64,000 nt of DNA. It comes from Protula sp. h YS-2021. Lineage: Eukaryota > Annelida > Polychaeta > Sabellida > Serpulidae. The notes under the pieces are model-generated. The model was not told the DNA's origin. It saw only the letters and a program-made list of their open reading frames with translations, and ran no database searches. Both the position numbers and the translations under genes were made by a program. The stretch covers positions 15,513,720 to 15,577,719 of the forward strand of contig OX457032.1 in assembly GCA_949752745.1 (NCBI GenBank). The letters run 5' to 3'. Of this stretch, positions 54,001 to 55,347 are shown piece after piece; the first letter of the stretch is position 1; each line of letters starts with the position of its first letter.

Positions 54001-55347
54001 ACGTGATACAAGATTAAGGTCAGACATGAACCACGTGGTGCAAGGTAAAGGTCAGACATGAACCAAGTGGTGCAAGGTCCCGGCCGTACAAGAACCACGT
54101 GATACAAGATTAAGGTCAGACATGAACCACGTGGTGCAAGGTAAAGGTCATACATGAACCACGTGATACAAGGTAAAGGTCAGACATGAACCGCGTGGTG
54201 CAAGGTAAAGGTCATACATGAACCACGTGATACAATGTAAAGGTCAGACATGAACCACGTGGTGCAAGGTAAAGGTAATACATGAACAACGTGATACAAG
54301 GTAAAGGTCAGACATGAACCACGTGGTCCAAGGTAAAGGTAATACATGAACCACGTGATACGACGTAAAGGTCAGTCATGAACAACGTGATACAAGGTAA
54401 AGGTCATTCATGAACCAGGTGATACAAGGTAAAGGTCAGACATGAACCACGTGATTCAAGATAAAGGTCAGACATGAACCACGTGGTGCAGGGTAAAGGT
54501 CATGCATGAACCACGTGATACAAGGTAAAGGTCAGACATGAACCACGTGGTCCAAGGTAAAGGTTATACATGAACCACGTGATACAACGTAAAGGTCAGA
54601 CATGAACCACGTGGTGCAAGACAACGGTCACTCATGAACCAGGTGATACAAGGTAAAGGTCATACATGAACCACGTGATTCAAGGTAAAGGTCAGACATG
54701 AACCACGTGATTCAAAGTAAAGCTCATACATGAAACCGAATTTCTTTTATTCCATTATTCACAAGAAAATAAAGTCCTGTAATATTATTCCTTTTGCTTT
54801 TGACGGTTACTTGTAATGTGGGCAAAGCCTGTAAAAATAAAAACCAGTGATAAGATATTGAAAAAAGTTAGAAAGCCACTAGATTTCTATTAGTTAGGTG
54901 ATCGTGACTGTTGTTATTTGTTCCAGTTTATAGTGTAGTCGATAGCTCCGCGTTGTTTTGCAGGATATCCCGTTACTGAGCCTGGCCAACATCCTACACA
55001 ACTCGGGCCACCTGAGGGAAGCCCTGAAGCTGACCAATGCCGCGCTGGAGCACTCACCCAACGTGGTCGCGCTGCACTTCACCACCGCTAACCTGTACGC
55101 GGCCCAGGGCGATTGGTCCAAGGCCACACAGTTCTACCAAGCGACGCTGGCGCTGCAGGGCTCGCTAATGCCCGCGCGGGAACGTCTCCTCATCATCCAG
55201 TGCGACAAGGTGCTGAAAAATCCGCACGTGTTTAAGGACAATCCGGCGGTCGATACGTACAATCCGGATCCGATCCTTGCCGGATTGAAACGGCAATCCG
55301 GTAATGGCGACCAGAAGAAAAAGACGCGTCGTAAGAATGTGAAATAA
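2441..55347 (+). CDS. TTC17: TTC17 orthologue, tetratricopeptide repeat protein 17 (30 coding exons)
   Basis: The joined exons (2441-2554, 5900-6044, 6597-6711, 7070-7184, 9301-9417, 13190-13299, 14014-14161, 14874-15013, 15453-15625, 16396-16583, 16890-17020, 17611-17797, 18304-18381, 18807-18928, 19136-19238, 19573-19707, 20144-20272, 35074-35266, 38491-38607, 41248-41376, 42031-42128, 43573-43731, 47124-47297, 49155-49211, 51136-51439, 52297-52429, 52588-52729, 53153-53245, 53773-53892, 54964-55347) give one open frame of 1450 residues. All use GT donors and AG acceptors. Order: hydrophobic signal-like N-terminus, ATHWVVTEDG motif, TPR block 1 (exons 6-8), coiled Gln/Lys-rich stretch (exon 9), Trp-containing linker (exons 10-11), TPR block 2 (exons 14-16), Cys-rich middle, acidic coiled-coil (exon 25), TPR block 3 (exons 28-30). 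From memory, vertebrate TTC17 is an ER-resident TPR adaptor and has been linked with CATIP to actin organisation and ciliogenesis. The Cys-rich middle and an N-R-T sequon in exon 6 fit a luminal protein. Identity is firm; the divergent middle exons 18-25 are less certain. Confidence 0.95.
2643..3405. repeat. Tandem duplication, about 386 bp unit, in intron 1
   Basis: The stretch starting at 2643 (TCCTAGATGACTCTTGC) recurs at 3029 with high similarity through to about 3400, including shared runs such as CCCAATTATAAATTATGGCG. Two copies, moderately diverged, no coding content. Confidence 0.85.
3395..3666. repeat. Tandem duplication, about 136 bp unit, in intron 1
   Basis: GCCAGTTCGAGCC at 3395 recurs at 3531, followed in both copies by TGTCCTTGAACGTGCGCCG and by CTTTCTGTCC...AAAGGGTCCGCTGGGA, whose AAGGG/CCCTTT parts can pair within each copy. 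It begins where the second copy of the 386-bp duplication ends. Confidence 0.8.
3667..5899. other. Rest of intron 1 of TTC17
   Basis: AT-rich intronic sequence without recognisable genes. It includes an imperfect duplication of about 80 bp (about 4711-4860, units with TCGAAAATTTTGCAGTTGG), short AT repeats near 4890 and 5400, and a degenerate G-rich repeat at about 5590-5750 with TATTCACCGG-like units. The 3' splice site has a good pyrimidine tract before AAAG|CTTGAT. Confidence 0.6.
5900..6044 (+). CDS. TTC17: TTC17 exon 2
   Basis: Phase 0 in, phase 1 out (ACAG|GTACGG). Encodes a charged helical segment with MRRPYDFMSLLKQ and EIDKNEDKDTG, matching the vertebrate pattern of PHDLVILM and ENEDRDTG as I remember it. 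The leading open frame upstream of 5900 is intronic. Confidence 0.92.
6045..6596. other. Intron 2 of TTC17
   Basis: Unremarkable AT-rich intron of about 550 bp; no repeats or further exons seen. Confidence 0.7.
6597..6711 (+). CDS. TTC17: TTC17 exon 3: start of repeat module 1
   Basis: Phase 1 in, phase 2 out. Encodes LEQRFYKTNPDCV then EFDLYISTVLPLENKGI. The final ENKG motif and its phase 2 intron recur at the ends of exons 11 (PENKGY) and 26 (TTKGI), marking the same point in the three internal modules. Intron 3 (6712-7069) contains nothing notable. Confidence 0.92.
7070..7184 (+). CDS. TTC17: TTC17 exon 4: PDC and FEHLQ motifs
   Basis: Phase 2 in, phase 0 out. Encodes PEEHINFKAPPC, then VPPDC and SMHAFEHLQ. 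The equivalent segments in modules 2 and 3 are PLPWYPPIC...SYDHIQ (exon 12) and SATPIC...MDQLAPLK (exon 27). Confidence 0.92.
7258..7691. mobile_element. MITE with long terminal inverted repeats (ACAGGGAATCTGTG family, short copy)
   Basis: The left end TGTTACAGGGAATCTGTG followed by GGATTTCATGAAATCCCTAG is matched in inverse orientation at the right end, where the same palindromic core precedes ACACAGATTCCCTGTAACA. The arms are about 50 bp with few differences; total about 434 bp in intron 4. Both flanks are TATATA-rich, which suits a TA-type target but prevents clear definition of the duplication. A longer relative sits at 27608-29012. Confidence 0.85.
7692..9300. other. Rest of intron 4 of TTC17
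   Basis: Non-coding. Contains short AT dinucleotide runs, CCAGGAC/GTCCTGG repeats at 7700-7815, and at 8700-8935 a set of GGTACGAA / TTCGTACC boxes in both orientations, including a perfect hairpin at 8778-8807. No exon found. Confidence 0.6.
8778..8807. repeat. Perfect 12-bp inverted repeat with 6-nt loop
   Basis: GGTACGAAGGGT is followed by TCCTGG and then ACCCTTCGTACC. Further copies of TTCGTACC and GTACGAA lie within 150 bp on each side, so the hairpin is part of a local cluster of the same box. Confidence 0.9.
9301..9417 (+). CDS. TTC17: TTC17 exon 5: pre-TPR helix of module 1
   Basis: Phase 0 on both sides, 39 codons, starting GMKDRS and ending GHLVYEALLK. It matches exon 13 (EEEVGQRIMTALKK) and exon 28 (VQQVGTRIAFALHK), each ending with Lys in phase 0 directly before an SWVL exon. 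Confidence 0.93.
9418..10718. other. Intron 5 of TTC17, 5' part
   Basis: Non-coding. A duplicated segment of about 42 bp (GCACTGCGGGATATTGTGAG and following) occurs at about 10218 and 10303, each preceded within 90 bp by TTGACGGT(T/C)TCGTTTTTTC. The longest open frame here (10397-10750) shows no recognisable protein and runs into the minisatellite. Confidence 0.6.
10719..11659. repeat. Degenerate minisatellite, about 19-bp unit (GATGTCTACATTACCTTGT), in intron 5
   Basis: About 45-50 units of GATGTCyryATTACCnyGT-type sequence, with shortened units TCATTTGATGTCC. Larger segments recur: the stretch at about 11160-11260 reappears nearly unchanged at about 11415-11515, showing a higher-order period of about 255 bp. 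Confidence 0.9.
11867..12028. repeat. CT-rich tract with (TC)n microsatellite
   Basis: Pyrimidine-rich from about 11867 and nearly pure (TC)n from 11962 to 12028, broken only by a few G. It creates overlapping spurious open frames of Arg-Glu and Ser-Leu on the two strands. Confidence 0.95.
12926..13189. repeat. 129-bp tandem duplication ending at the 3' splice site of exon 6
   Basis: TGGGGTTGAGG starts at 12926 and again at 13055. Both copies continue with CTAAAAAT, AGCTAATGGTCCC, TTATATTTGTGTAT and GTTAGATTATTGATTT. The second copy leads straight into the pyrimidine tract and CAG of exon 6, so the sequence just upstream of the acceptor exists twice. Confidence 0.85.
13190..13299 (+). CDS. 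TTC17: TTC17 exon 6: first TPR of block 1
   Basis: Phase 0 in, phase 2 out (CCGAG|GTCGGT). Encodes NRTSWVLYNMAAFYWRIKG and ECVRRALHFSP, a TPR helix pair. N-R-T is an N-glycosylation sequon. Position and phases equal those of exon 14 in module 2. Confidence 0.95.
13300..14013. other. Intron 6 of TTC17
   Basis: About 700 bp without repeats or further coding exons that I can support. Confidence 0.65.
14014..14161 (+). CDS. TTC17: TTC17 exon 7: TPR block 1, LANVLH and TLGNIYA helices
   Basis: Phase 2 in, phase 0 out (ATGCT|GTAAGT). Encodes HKDVALISLANVLHRAHY and NHFTLGNIYA, the conserved second TPR of the block. A partial, diverged copy of its last part including the donor follows at 14218-14284. 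Confidence 0.95.
14218..14284 (+). pseudogene. Partial duplicate of the exon 7 3' end with its splice donor
   Basis: TGCCGCTATAGATGCCTCCCACG parallels 14098-14121 of exon 7; TTCACGCTCGGCGACATCTATGCT|GTGAGC parallels the exon end TTCACGCTCGGCAATATTTATGCT|GTAAGT. The copy has a 6-nt deletion that keeps the internal frame (DASHELKPFTLGDIYA). Extending exon 7 to this second donor would add 115 nt and shift the frame, so it is probably not a normal donor. Confidence 0.85.
14285..14873. other. Rest of intron 7 of TTC17
   Basis: Non-coding; nothing recognisable beyond the exon 7 copy at its start. Confidence 0.6.
14874..15013 (+). CDS. TTC17: TTC17 exon 8: last TPR helices of block 1
   Basis: Phase 0 in, phase 2 out. 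Encodes DYNKSVICFENTLSLQPDF and KRKHAVKCHAKLEEALEKQH, the capping helices and start of a coiled region. The acceptor is GTCCAG|GTTCTC; the preceding ATGGCGGC is intronic. Confidence 0.93.
15014..15452. other. Intron 8 of TTC17
   Basis: About 440 bp without coding sequence; a G10 run at about 15090 is the only feature. Confidence 0.65.
15453..15625 (+). CDS. TTC17: TTC17 exon 9: coiled-coil linker
   Basis: Phase 2 in, phase 1 out (TTACG|GTGAGA). Encodes SLQRTLDDLKDYQKKHAHW and a Gln/Glu/Lys-rich stretch, the counterpart of the SLQRTLNELKEYQK region of vertebrate TTC17. Confidence 0.93.
15626..16395. other. Intron 9 of TTC17
   Basis: About 770 bp with G-rich runs near 15985 and 16130; no exon or transposon recognised. 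Confidence 0.6.
16396..16583 (+). CDS. TTC17: TTC17 exon 10: Trp-containing linker
   Basis: Phase 1 in, phase 0 out (CCCGAA|GTAAGT). Encodes DFCKAVPDGIWCGWDQ and an acidic/proline-rich tail. C...WD is the only clear match to the vertebrate linker (CQWDQ). The acceptor has a C-rich pyrimidine tract. Confidence 0.88.
16584..16889. other. Intron 10 of TTC17
   Basis: About 306 bp of ordinary intronic sequence. Confidence 0.65.
16890..17020 (+). CDS. TTC17: TTC17 exon 11: start of repeat module 2
   Basis: Phase 0 in, phase 2 out (TACGA|GTGAGT). Encodes MPDWPDKDEC, then NDFPTTYLSPENKGY, which matches the vertebrate LPTYFLPPENKG segment and aligns with the end of exon 3. Confidence 0.93.
17093..17392. 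repeat. 22-bp minisatellite (GTAGGTTGTGGGTTGGCATG) in intron 11
   Basis: About 14 units of 22 bp, varying at the last positions (GC, AC, AT). Read on the minus strand it gives artificial His-Asn-Leu-Arg repeats in all frames. No relationship to the exon 11 donor is seen. Confidence 0.95.
17611..17797 (+). CDS. TTC17: TTC17 exon 12
   Basis: Phase 2 in, phase 0 out (AGACAG|GTGGCG). Encodes WYPPICATLTDIPEG and SYDHIQSVKERTQIPLKLYD, fusing in one exon what exons 4 and 5 separate in module 1. The open frame continues into the intronic trinucleotide repeat, but exon 13 continues the protein. Confidence 0.9.
17798..18303. repeat. Intron 12, almost entirely trinucleotide microsatellite (AAT/GAT/ACT)
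   Basis: From about 17806 to 18292 the intron is AAT repeats with embedded GAT and ACT/GCT blocks. At least three copies of an ATAAATAA(A)TTGTTAATAAT-type segment suggest internal duplication. Only about 10 bp separate the array from the TGTGTAG acceptor of exon 13. Confidence 0.97.
18304..18381 (+). CDS. TTC17: TTC17 exon 13: pre-TPR helix of module 2
   Basis: 26 codons, phase 0 both ends (AAAAAG|GTGAGC). Encodes LLQHVEARDLTEEEVGQRIM, matching vertebrate LLSRINNYTIPEEEIG. The counterpart of exons 5 and 28. Confidence 0.92.
18382..18806. other. Intron 13 of TTC17
   Basis: About 425 bp; no recognisable content. Confidence 0.65.
18807..18928 (+). CDS. TTC17: TTC17 exon 14: first TPR of block 2
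   Basis: Phase 0 in, phase 2 out. Encodes PSWVLYNLGGLYWRIIGN and ECIRRSLYYAP. Same motif order and same intron phases as exon 6. Intron 14 (18929-19135) holds a short (ACAG)n run. Confidence 0.95.
19136..19238 (+). CDS. TTC17: TTC17 exon 15: second TPR of block 2
   Basis: Phase 2 in, phase 0 out (CTGGAG|GTAAGG). Encodes DVPLVNLANILYKWGRVDDA, the equivalent of DVALISLANVLHRAHY in exon 7. Confidence 0.95.
19239..19572. other. Intron 15 of TTC17
   Basis: About 330 bp; a short AAT-rich stretch lies at 19490-19555, just before the acceptor. Confidence 0.65.
19573..19707 (+). CDS. TTC17: TTC17 exon 16: third TPR of block 2
   Basis: 45 codons, phase 0 both ends (ATCAAG|GTTAGG). Encodes DTHFFLGSLLAAKGNLSGSI and EEALLQDPLHQQALESL. 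Fragments of this exon, including its last bases and donor, are repeated in the following intron. Confidence 0.95.
19708..19975 (+). repeat. Tandem repeat of about 100 bp carrying the exon 16 splice donor, intron 16
   Basis: The sequence ATCAAG|GTTAGGGAGTGGTG at the exon 16 boundary recurs with its GT at 19815 and, more diverged, at 19914. Each later unit is headed by CTGAGCGGCTCCATCATCAAG, which joins an internal exon 16 segment (about 19621-19635) to the last bases of the exon. Units are about 107 and 99 bp. Confidence 0.92.
20144..20272 (+). CDS. TTC17: TTC17 exon 17: start of the divergent middle region
   Basis: 43 codons, phase 0 both ends (AAAAAT|GTAAGT). Encodes a polar, low-complexity segment with three cysteines (QKC, PAC, VFC). 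I cannot align it residue by residue to vertebrate TTC17; inclusion rests on splice sites, phase and open frame. Confidence 0.8.
20273..23800. other. Intron 17 (14.8 kb), 5' part
   Basis: Non-coding. A(n) runs at 20331-20445, a local cluster of CAGCTG/CAGCT words at 20855-21030, G-rich runs at 21175 and 22120-22160 and a poly-A tract at 23330. No splice-supported exon was found. Confidence 0.55.
23640..24270. repeat. 33-bp minisatellite (GAGTGTTTGGGCAGTGCGGA...) in intron 17
   Basis: About 14-19 units; the core array (about 23815-24250) is regular at 33 bp, with degenerate units before it. Because 33 is divisible by three, both strands stay open over more than 200 codons, which is an artefact. 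Degenerate units continue at about 25027-25130 beyond an inserted element. Confidence 0.93.
24271..24990. mobile_element. TATCCCCC-ended element with internal 170-bp tandem repeats
   Basis: The left end TATCCCCCGT-GAA-ACGGAGGGATA and the right end TATCCCCCACGGGGGATA are each self-complementary and related by inversion. After a GTCTGTCCGTC-rich stretch come three full units of about 170 bp (starting about 24355, 24523, 24693) with ACAGGCCACATTA and TTTTCCGGAT motifs and the start of a fourth. It interrupts the 33-bp minisatellite, whose units resume near 25027. Confidence 0.7.
26064..27075. repeat. 46-bp minisatellite, about 22 units, in intron 17
   Basis: Unit starts GTGTACAAGCGGAATGCGGC and continues GTTCGTGTGTATCACGTATA plus CCTCCT. 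Variants GGAGTACGG and GGAATGCGG alternate irregularly, with CGCACACC in place of CGTATACC in some. The length is not a multiple of three, yet all three plus frames stay open for about 290-350 codons because the unit lacks stops in any frame. Confidence 0.97.
27608..29012. mobile_element. Non-autonomous DNA transposon of about 1.4 kb (ACAGGGAATCTGTG family, long copy)
   Basis: The left end GTACAGGGAATCTGTGTAAT and the right end ATTACACAGATTCCCTGTAA are inverted, with long subterminal regions (about 170 bp each) made of repeated ATACGTGAATTCCCT-like boxes in both orientations. The interior contains only short open frames (for example 28447-28635) without transposase motifs. The ends match the element at 7258-7691. 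Confidence 0.8.
29087..29410. mobile_element. Remnant related to the TATCCCCC-ended element
   Basis: Begins TTATTATTCCCCTTAAATA, contains TTGTCCGTCTGTCCC and ends GTTTCACGGGGGACCC, the inverse of the GTGAAAC/TCCCCCGT end of the element at 24271. It lacks the 170-bp repeats. Confidence 0.45.
30119..30660. repeat. Degenerate 33-bp-class minisatellite (TGCTTAGAATTGTGGTTGAC AACCAGCCAATCAC)
   Basis: About 16 units of 31-36 bp. Each unit carries GTTGACAACC, which is close to self-complementary (GGTTG...CAACC). No exon-derived sequence is visible in the unit. Confidence 0.92.
30661..33661. other. Intron 17, middle-right part without assigned features
   Basis: AT-rich, no recognisable genes or elements. 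Short direct repeats GACGTCAG(C/T)GAATT at about 31135-31190; TTCTGAAGCAAAGAAGAAACC (31739) is roughly inverted at about 32020. Confidence 0.5.
33662..33759. mobile_element. Fold-back element, 40-bp arms with 18-nt loop
   Basis: The arm CATTCTGAGTGCTTACGATT...TTTTTTGCCTGAAGGCT pairs with AGGCTGAAGGCAAAAAACAA...ACACTCAGAATG with about five mismatches. Weaker pairing continues outside (GTAATACTT versus ACTTTTATTAC). Probably a small inverted-repeat transposon remnant. Confidence 0.75.
34575..34708. mobile_element. Pogo/Tigger-like transposon end (TTCGTTATAACCGAT repeats)
   Basis: Three consecutive TTCGTTATAA words followed by ATGGAGGTCGCTGTA resemble the ends of pogo/Tigger-type Tc1-mariner elements as I know them (TACAGCGACCTCC reading inward). 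The opposite inverted end was not found, so this is one half only. Confidence 0.5.
34709..35073. other. 3' end of intron 17
   Basis: Ordinary AT-rich sequence ending in a good pyrimidine tract and ACAG|GATATG acceptor. Confidence 0.6.
35074..35266 (+). CDS. TTC17: TTC17 exon 18: cysteine-rich middle segment
   Basis: Phase 0 in, phase 1 out (TGTG|GTGCGT). Seven cysteines in 64 residues (RETC, LGDC, ETC, HMC, AGC, VIC, GKC). With the three in exon 17 this makes a ten-cysteine stretch, compatible with disulfides in a secretory compartment. I do not recognise a named domain. Confidence 0.8.
35267..35695. other. Intron 18, 5' part
   Basis: Ordinary intronic sequence leading into the 33-bp array; a G-rich run lies at 35580-35610. 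Confidence 0.55.
35696..37131. repeat. 33-bp minisatellite, about 43 units, open on both strands (intron 18)
   Basis: Unit ATGACAGAAGGTGATAGCAA + CGCGACGAAGCTC. Plus-strand translation repeats MTEGDSNATKL with variation mainly at Ala/Val/Met and Met/Val; a TAA interrupts at 36923. The minus strand is open for 526 codons (FVALLSPSVTS repeats). I treat it as non-coding: it lies inside an intron, both strands are open simply because the unit lacks stops, and exons 18 and 19 join without it. An in-frame acceptor just before it (see findings) leaves a small doubt. Confidence 0.9.
37132..38490. other. Intron 18, 3' part
   Basis: Non-coding as far as I can tell. A 93-codon open frame at 37633-37914 has protein-like composition (SDEALAELEEAPFACDDLPN) but its possible splice sites do not fit the phase of the gene, and I recognise no family. 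Confidence 0.5.
38491..38607 (+). CDS. TTC17: TTC17 exon 19
   Basis: Phase 1 in, phase 1 out (CCAGAG|GTAACA). Encodes VPLYENGQVSQEAPQELVKR followed by a helix LTNIQRQFEHIKATQKATR. The acceptor CTTGTCTGAAG|TT has a moderate pyrimidine tract. Supported by matching phase on both sides. Confidence 0.78.
38608..39624. other. Intron 19, 5' part
   Basis: About 1 kb of AT-rich sequence without recognisable content. Confidence 0.55.
39625..39998. repeat. 39-bp minisatellite (CACTTACAGCCATTAAATGG...) in intron 19
   Basis: About 9-10 units of 39 bp: ACTTACAGCCATTAAATGGC followed by ACTGGTCCTTTGCACGGGC. Early units are degenerate, the last six nearly identical. Multiple of three, hence open on both strands. 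Confidence 0.95.
40274..40412. repeat. 20-bp minisatellite with self-complementary units (GGTGGTCTGTCCACCCC)
   Basis: Seven units in which GGTGG and CCACC flank a short TCTGT or TCGAT centre, so every unit can form a hairpin and neighbouring units can pair in register. Confidence 0.93.
40413..41247. other. Intron 19, 3' part
   Basis: AT-rich, no features; ends in a T12 tract and GACAG acceptor of exon 20. Confidence 0.6.
41248..41376 (+). CDS. TTC17: TTC17 exon 20
   Basis: Phase 1 in, phase 1 out (CACTGG|GTGTGA). Encodes VVEALHAGVSEELFHNMKAA and CASKHGARMPVSSELGTNPL. A helical segment with no family I can name; high G+C at third positions like the firm exons. Confidence 0.82.
41488..41638. 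mobile_element. hAT-type MITE with 8-bp target-site duplication
   Basis: 151-bp element with perfect 11-bp terminal inverted repeats CAGGGTTCGCG / CGCGAACCCTG, extended imperfectly to 16 bp. It is flanked by GGTTAGAT at 41480-41487 and 41639-41646. An 8-bp duplication and CAGGG-type ends are hallmarks of hAT elements. No coding capacity. Confidence 0.93.
41647..42030. other. 3' part of intron 20
   Basis: Unremarkable; ends in TTTTATCCAG acceptor of exon 21. Confidence 0.6.
42031..42128 (+). CDS. TTC17: TTC17 exon 21
   Basis: Phase 1 in, phase 0 out (CTCCAG|GTGAGT). Encodes DPELAEHLELAIEHYRRAGV and CSGDECHKLML. Its donor sequence CAG|GTGAGTCCGG is the first of 14 copies in the intron. Confidence 0.85.
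42129..43200 (+). repeat. GC-rich 78/81-bp minisatellite containing the exon 21 splice donor
   Basis: Units begin GTGAGTCCGGCGGGCTAGAC and run through GTCCAGCGGGCCACAGTGTC, AAGGGGCGGCCACAGTCTAG to GGGCGGAGGGGGGCAG. The GT of the donor-like start is at 42129 (real), 42217, 42298, 42376, 42457, 42535, 42613, 42694, 42772, 42850, 42931, 43013, 43091 and 43173. In the exon frame each unit has a TAG six codons in. Strongly G+C-rich against the AT-rich introns around it. Confidence 0.97.
43201..43572. other. Rest of intron 21
   Basis: Degenerate units (GTCTAAGGGGCGGCCACAG and GCAGAATATC(C/T)TGCGG) persist to about 43370, then ordinary AT-rich sequence to the TTTCAG acceptor. Confidence 0.7.
43573..43731 (+). 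CDS. TTC17: TTC17 exon 22
   Basis: 53 codons, phase 0 both ends (CCCATG|GTAACC). Encodes CFSPVASPNGILYVKNKPFY and ENSIQFCKPLDAPP. A diverged copy of this exon is at about 44859-44996. No named domain recognised. Confidence 0.8.
44113..44815 (+). mobile_element. 3' end of a LINE retrotransposon (ORF2 C-terminus and 3' UTR)
   Basis: The translation VLDYSNNLLVDVPAKLIDSL..VMQVAARVIARV and IEYKILLITFKTLN matches the region after the reverse transcriptase domain in CR1/L2/Jockey-group LINEs (LDYCNSLL...LQRVQNAAARL...RIxFKILLLTFKALN). After a frame change it continues as SPAASVLWNSLPKHIKTSTS and a stop near 44634. The 5' part is missing, as usual for LINE insertions; an AATAAA-rich end follows. It lies in intron 22. 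Confidence 0.85.
44859..44996 (+). pseudogene. Diverged copy of TTC17 exon 22
   Basis: Encodes SPVKARNGELFFVKINNAIY and NPIQICSSDDDP, parallel to SPVASPNGILYVKNKPFY and NSIQFCKPLDAPP of exon 22, with a possible donor AGC|GTAAAT. Downstream intronic words such as GGTTGCTTAG are also shared with the exon 22 flank. No AG acceptor sits in the right phase (the only AG, in CGCCAG, gives phase 1 where phase 0 is needed), so it is probably not spliced into this transcript. Confidence 0.6.
45000..45759. other. Intron 22, stretch without assigned features
   Basis: AT-rich with an A/T simple repeat at 45120-45160; no gene recognised. Confidence 0.5.
45760..45875. repeat. G-run and palindrome cluster
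   Basis: Contains two related modules TATACTAG(G/T)ATAGCTTCCCCCCGGG, the second forming a perfect 24-bp palindrome at 45828-45851 (TAGCTTCCCCCC and its complement), flanked by runs of 13-16 G at both ends. Confidence 0.9.
45876..47123. other. Intron 22, 3' part
   Basis: AT-rich, G-runs near 46280-46310, ATTT repeat at 46675-46695. Just before exon 23 the in-frame translation FFSPNGGALFSLQ resembles the SPNGILYV start of exon 22, which may be chance or another remnant. Confidence 0.5.
47124..47297 (+). CDS. TTC17: TTC17 exon 23
   Basis: 58 codons, phase 0 both ends (CCCTTT|GTGAGT). Encodes KLEVLDGVMHQSILFVDNYE and PEDCIIFSHGEK. The pattern SILFVDNY...PEDCIIFS is loosely like GILYVKNK...ENSIQFCK of exon 22, suggesting the middle region may itself be repeated. 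Confidence 0.8.
47298..49154. other. Intron 23
   Basis: About 1.9 kb. Only notable feature is a short array with GTCACGTGAC palindromes at 48157-48314; no coding exon with suitable splice sites recognised. Confidence 0.55.
48157..48314. repeat. Degenerate repeat with three GTCACGTGAC palindromes
   Basis: GTCACGTGAC occurs at 48157-48166, 48196-48205 and 48305-48314, with one-mismatch forms at 48177 (GTCACATGAC) and about 48288. The unit is roughly AATCTGTCACGTGACTGCC. The 10-mer equals the CLEAR-type E-box bound by TFEB/MITF factors, but the repeat structure may be the whole explanation. Confidence 0.9.
49155..49211 (+). CDS. TTC17: TTC17 exon 24 (microexon-sized, 57 nt)
   Basis: 19 codons, phase 0 both ends (GTTATG|GTAACT), encoding ANFLAENYEEWLESDVFVM. 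Good pyrimidine-poor but canonical CTTCAG acceptor. Being phase 0/0 it could be skipped without a frameshift, so it may be alternative. Confidence 0.75.
49218..49425. mobile_element. MITE-like element, copy B of the CGTTGTT-end family
   Basis: Starts CGTTGTTGTTCAACAGCCAA six bases inside intron 24 and ends CAGCTGTTTTTTAACAACGG, the inverse. The first 45 bp are nearly the same as copy A at 2027. It is about twice as long as copy A, with an unrelated centre. Confidence 0.6.
49722..49802. repeat. (AT)n dinucleotide microsatellite
   Basis: About 40 uninterrupted TA units in intron 24. Confidence 0.99.
49803..51135. other. Intron 24, 3' part
   Basis: Includes an AAT repeat (50234-50282), a C-run near 50387 and an A-rich tract at 51018-51058 about 75 bp before the acceptor of exon 25. 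No gene recognised. Confidence 0.55.
51136..51439 (+). CDS. TTC17: TTC17 exon 25: acidic coiled-coil
   Basis: Longest internal exon (304 nt), phase 0 in, phase 1 out (CCAG|GTGAGA). After a Pro/Ser-rich start it encodes MTTEELSGILEKLQHDLEEE then a Glu/Lys/Arg-rich helix (RAKYEEDIRRQLELEKLRYQ). The open frame runs 68 nt beyond the donor to a TGA; retention would end the protein there, but exon 26 fits in phase. Confidence 0.88.
51525..51965. repeat. 28-bp minisatellite (GTACTGGTCTAGGTACGAGG TGGTGTCA) in intron 25
   Basis: About 16 units; the central ones are identical, the edge ones variant (GCGAGATGGTGCTAATA). Each contains TAG|GTACGAGG, which is donor-like, but it does not closely copy the exon 25 donor. 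Confidence 0.96.
51966..52296. other. 3' part of intron 25
   Basis: Ordinary intronic sequence with a short (AAATAACTAAAT)n stretch near 52208-52245. Confidence 0.6.
52297..52429 (+). CDS. TTC17: TTC17 exon 26: start of repeat module 3
   Basis: Phase 1 in, phase 2 out (ATCAC|GTGAGT). Encodes RTLPNPQWPTFEWCQNNWRK and KFQSTWVSVTTKGIT, which matches vertebrate GWPSPDEC...VSTWLAVSSKNI as I remember it. The KG-x end and phase 2 intron equal those of exons 3 and 11. Confidence 0.93.
52588..52729 (+). CDS. TTC17: TTC17 exon 27
   Basis: Phase 2 in, phase 0 out (CCGGAG|GTATGT). Encodes VSEYVDFENDMPLSATPICD and LLTGNLPMDQLAPLKDPKSL; vertebrate TTC17 has TEHIDFATP...PLCNGNLP here. The acceptor follows a long T tract. 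Confidence 0.95.
52730..53152. other. Intron 27 of TTC17
   Basis: About 420 bp, with a G-run near 52910; nothing else seen. Confidence 0.65.
53153..53245 (+). CDS. TTC17: TTC17 exon 28: pre-TPR helix of module 3
   Basis: 31 codons, phase 0 both ends (CACAAG|GTTAAC). Encodes LKEAFQSLNGKKSESVQQVG and TRIAFALHK, matching vertebrate LEQIGTRIAKVLEK. Confidence 0.94.
53246..53772. other. Intron 28 of TTC17
   Basis: About 530 bp; TTGACTTTTAGGTCAACATTTT and similar inverted GTTGAC/GTCAAC words at 53265-53585, otherwise nothing. Confidence 0.6.
53773..53892 (+). CDS. TTC17: TTC17 exon 29: first TPR of block 3
   Basis: 40 codons, phase 0 both ends (GCCAAG|GTAAAG). Encodes SWVLASLAALHWRVTGNAAE and CTKLAYQYAPDNAK. 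In-phase start is the same as exons 6 and 14; the 3' intron is phase 0 rather than 2. Confidence 0.95.
53893..54735 (+). repeat. 32-bp minisatellite carrying the exon 29 donor and CACGTG boxes
   Basis: About 25 units of CAAGGTAAAGGTCAGACATG + AACCACGTGGTG, mostly as 64-bp dimers alternating GACATGAACCACGTGGTG and TACATGAACCACGTGATA. The CAAG|GTAAAG of the unit equals the exon 29 boundary (GCCAAG|GTAAAGAGTCACG). I count about 18 intact CACGTG hexamers. Confidence 0.95.
54964..55347 (+). CDS. TTC17: TTC17 exon 30: end of TPR block 3 and stop
   Basis: 127 codons and TAA, acceptor TTTGCAG|GATATC. Encodes DIPLLSLANILHNSGHLREA, then a TPR with TTANLYAAQGDWSKATQFYQ, and ends in a basic tail (KKKTRRKNVK). 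The vertebrate protein also ends shortly after this TPR, with KKGRRSP-type basic residues, so the C-terminus is conserved. Confidence 0.96.
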   Translation, partial: DIPLLSLANILHNSGHLREALKLTNAALEHSPNVVALHFTTANLYAAQGDWSKATQFYQATLALQGSLMPARERLLIIQCDKVLKNPHVFKDNPAVDTYNPDPILAGLKRQSGNGDQKKKTRRKNVK

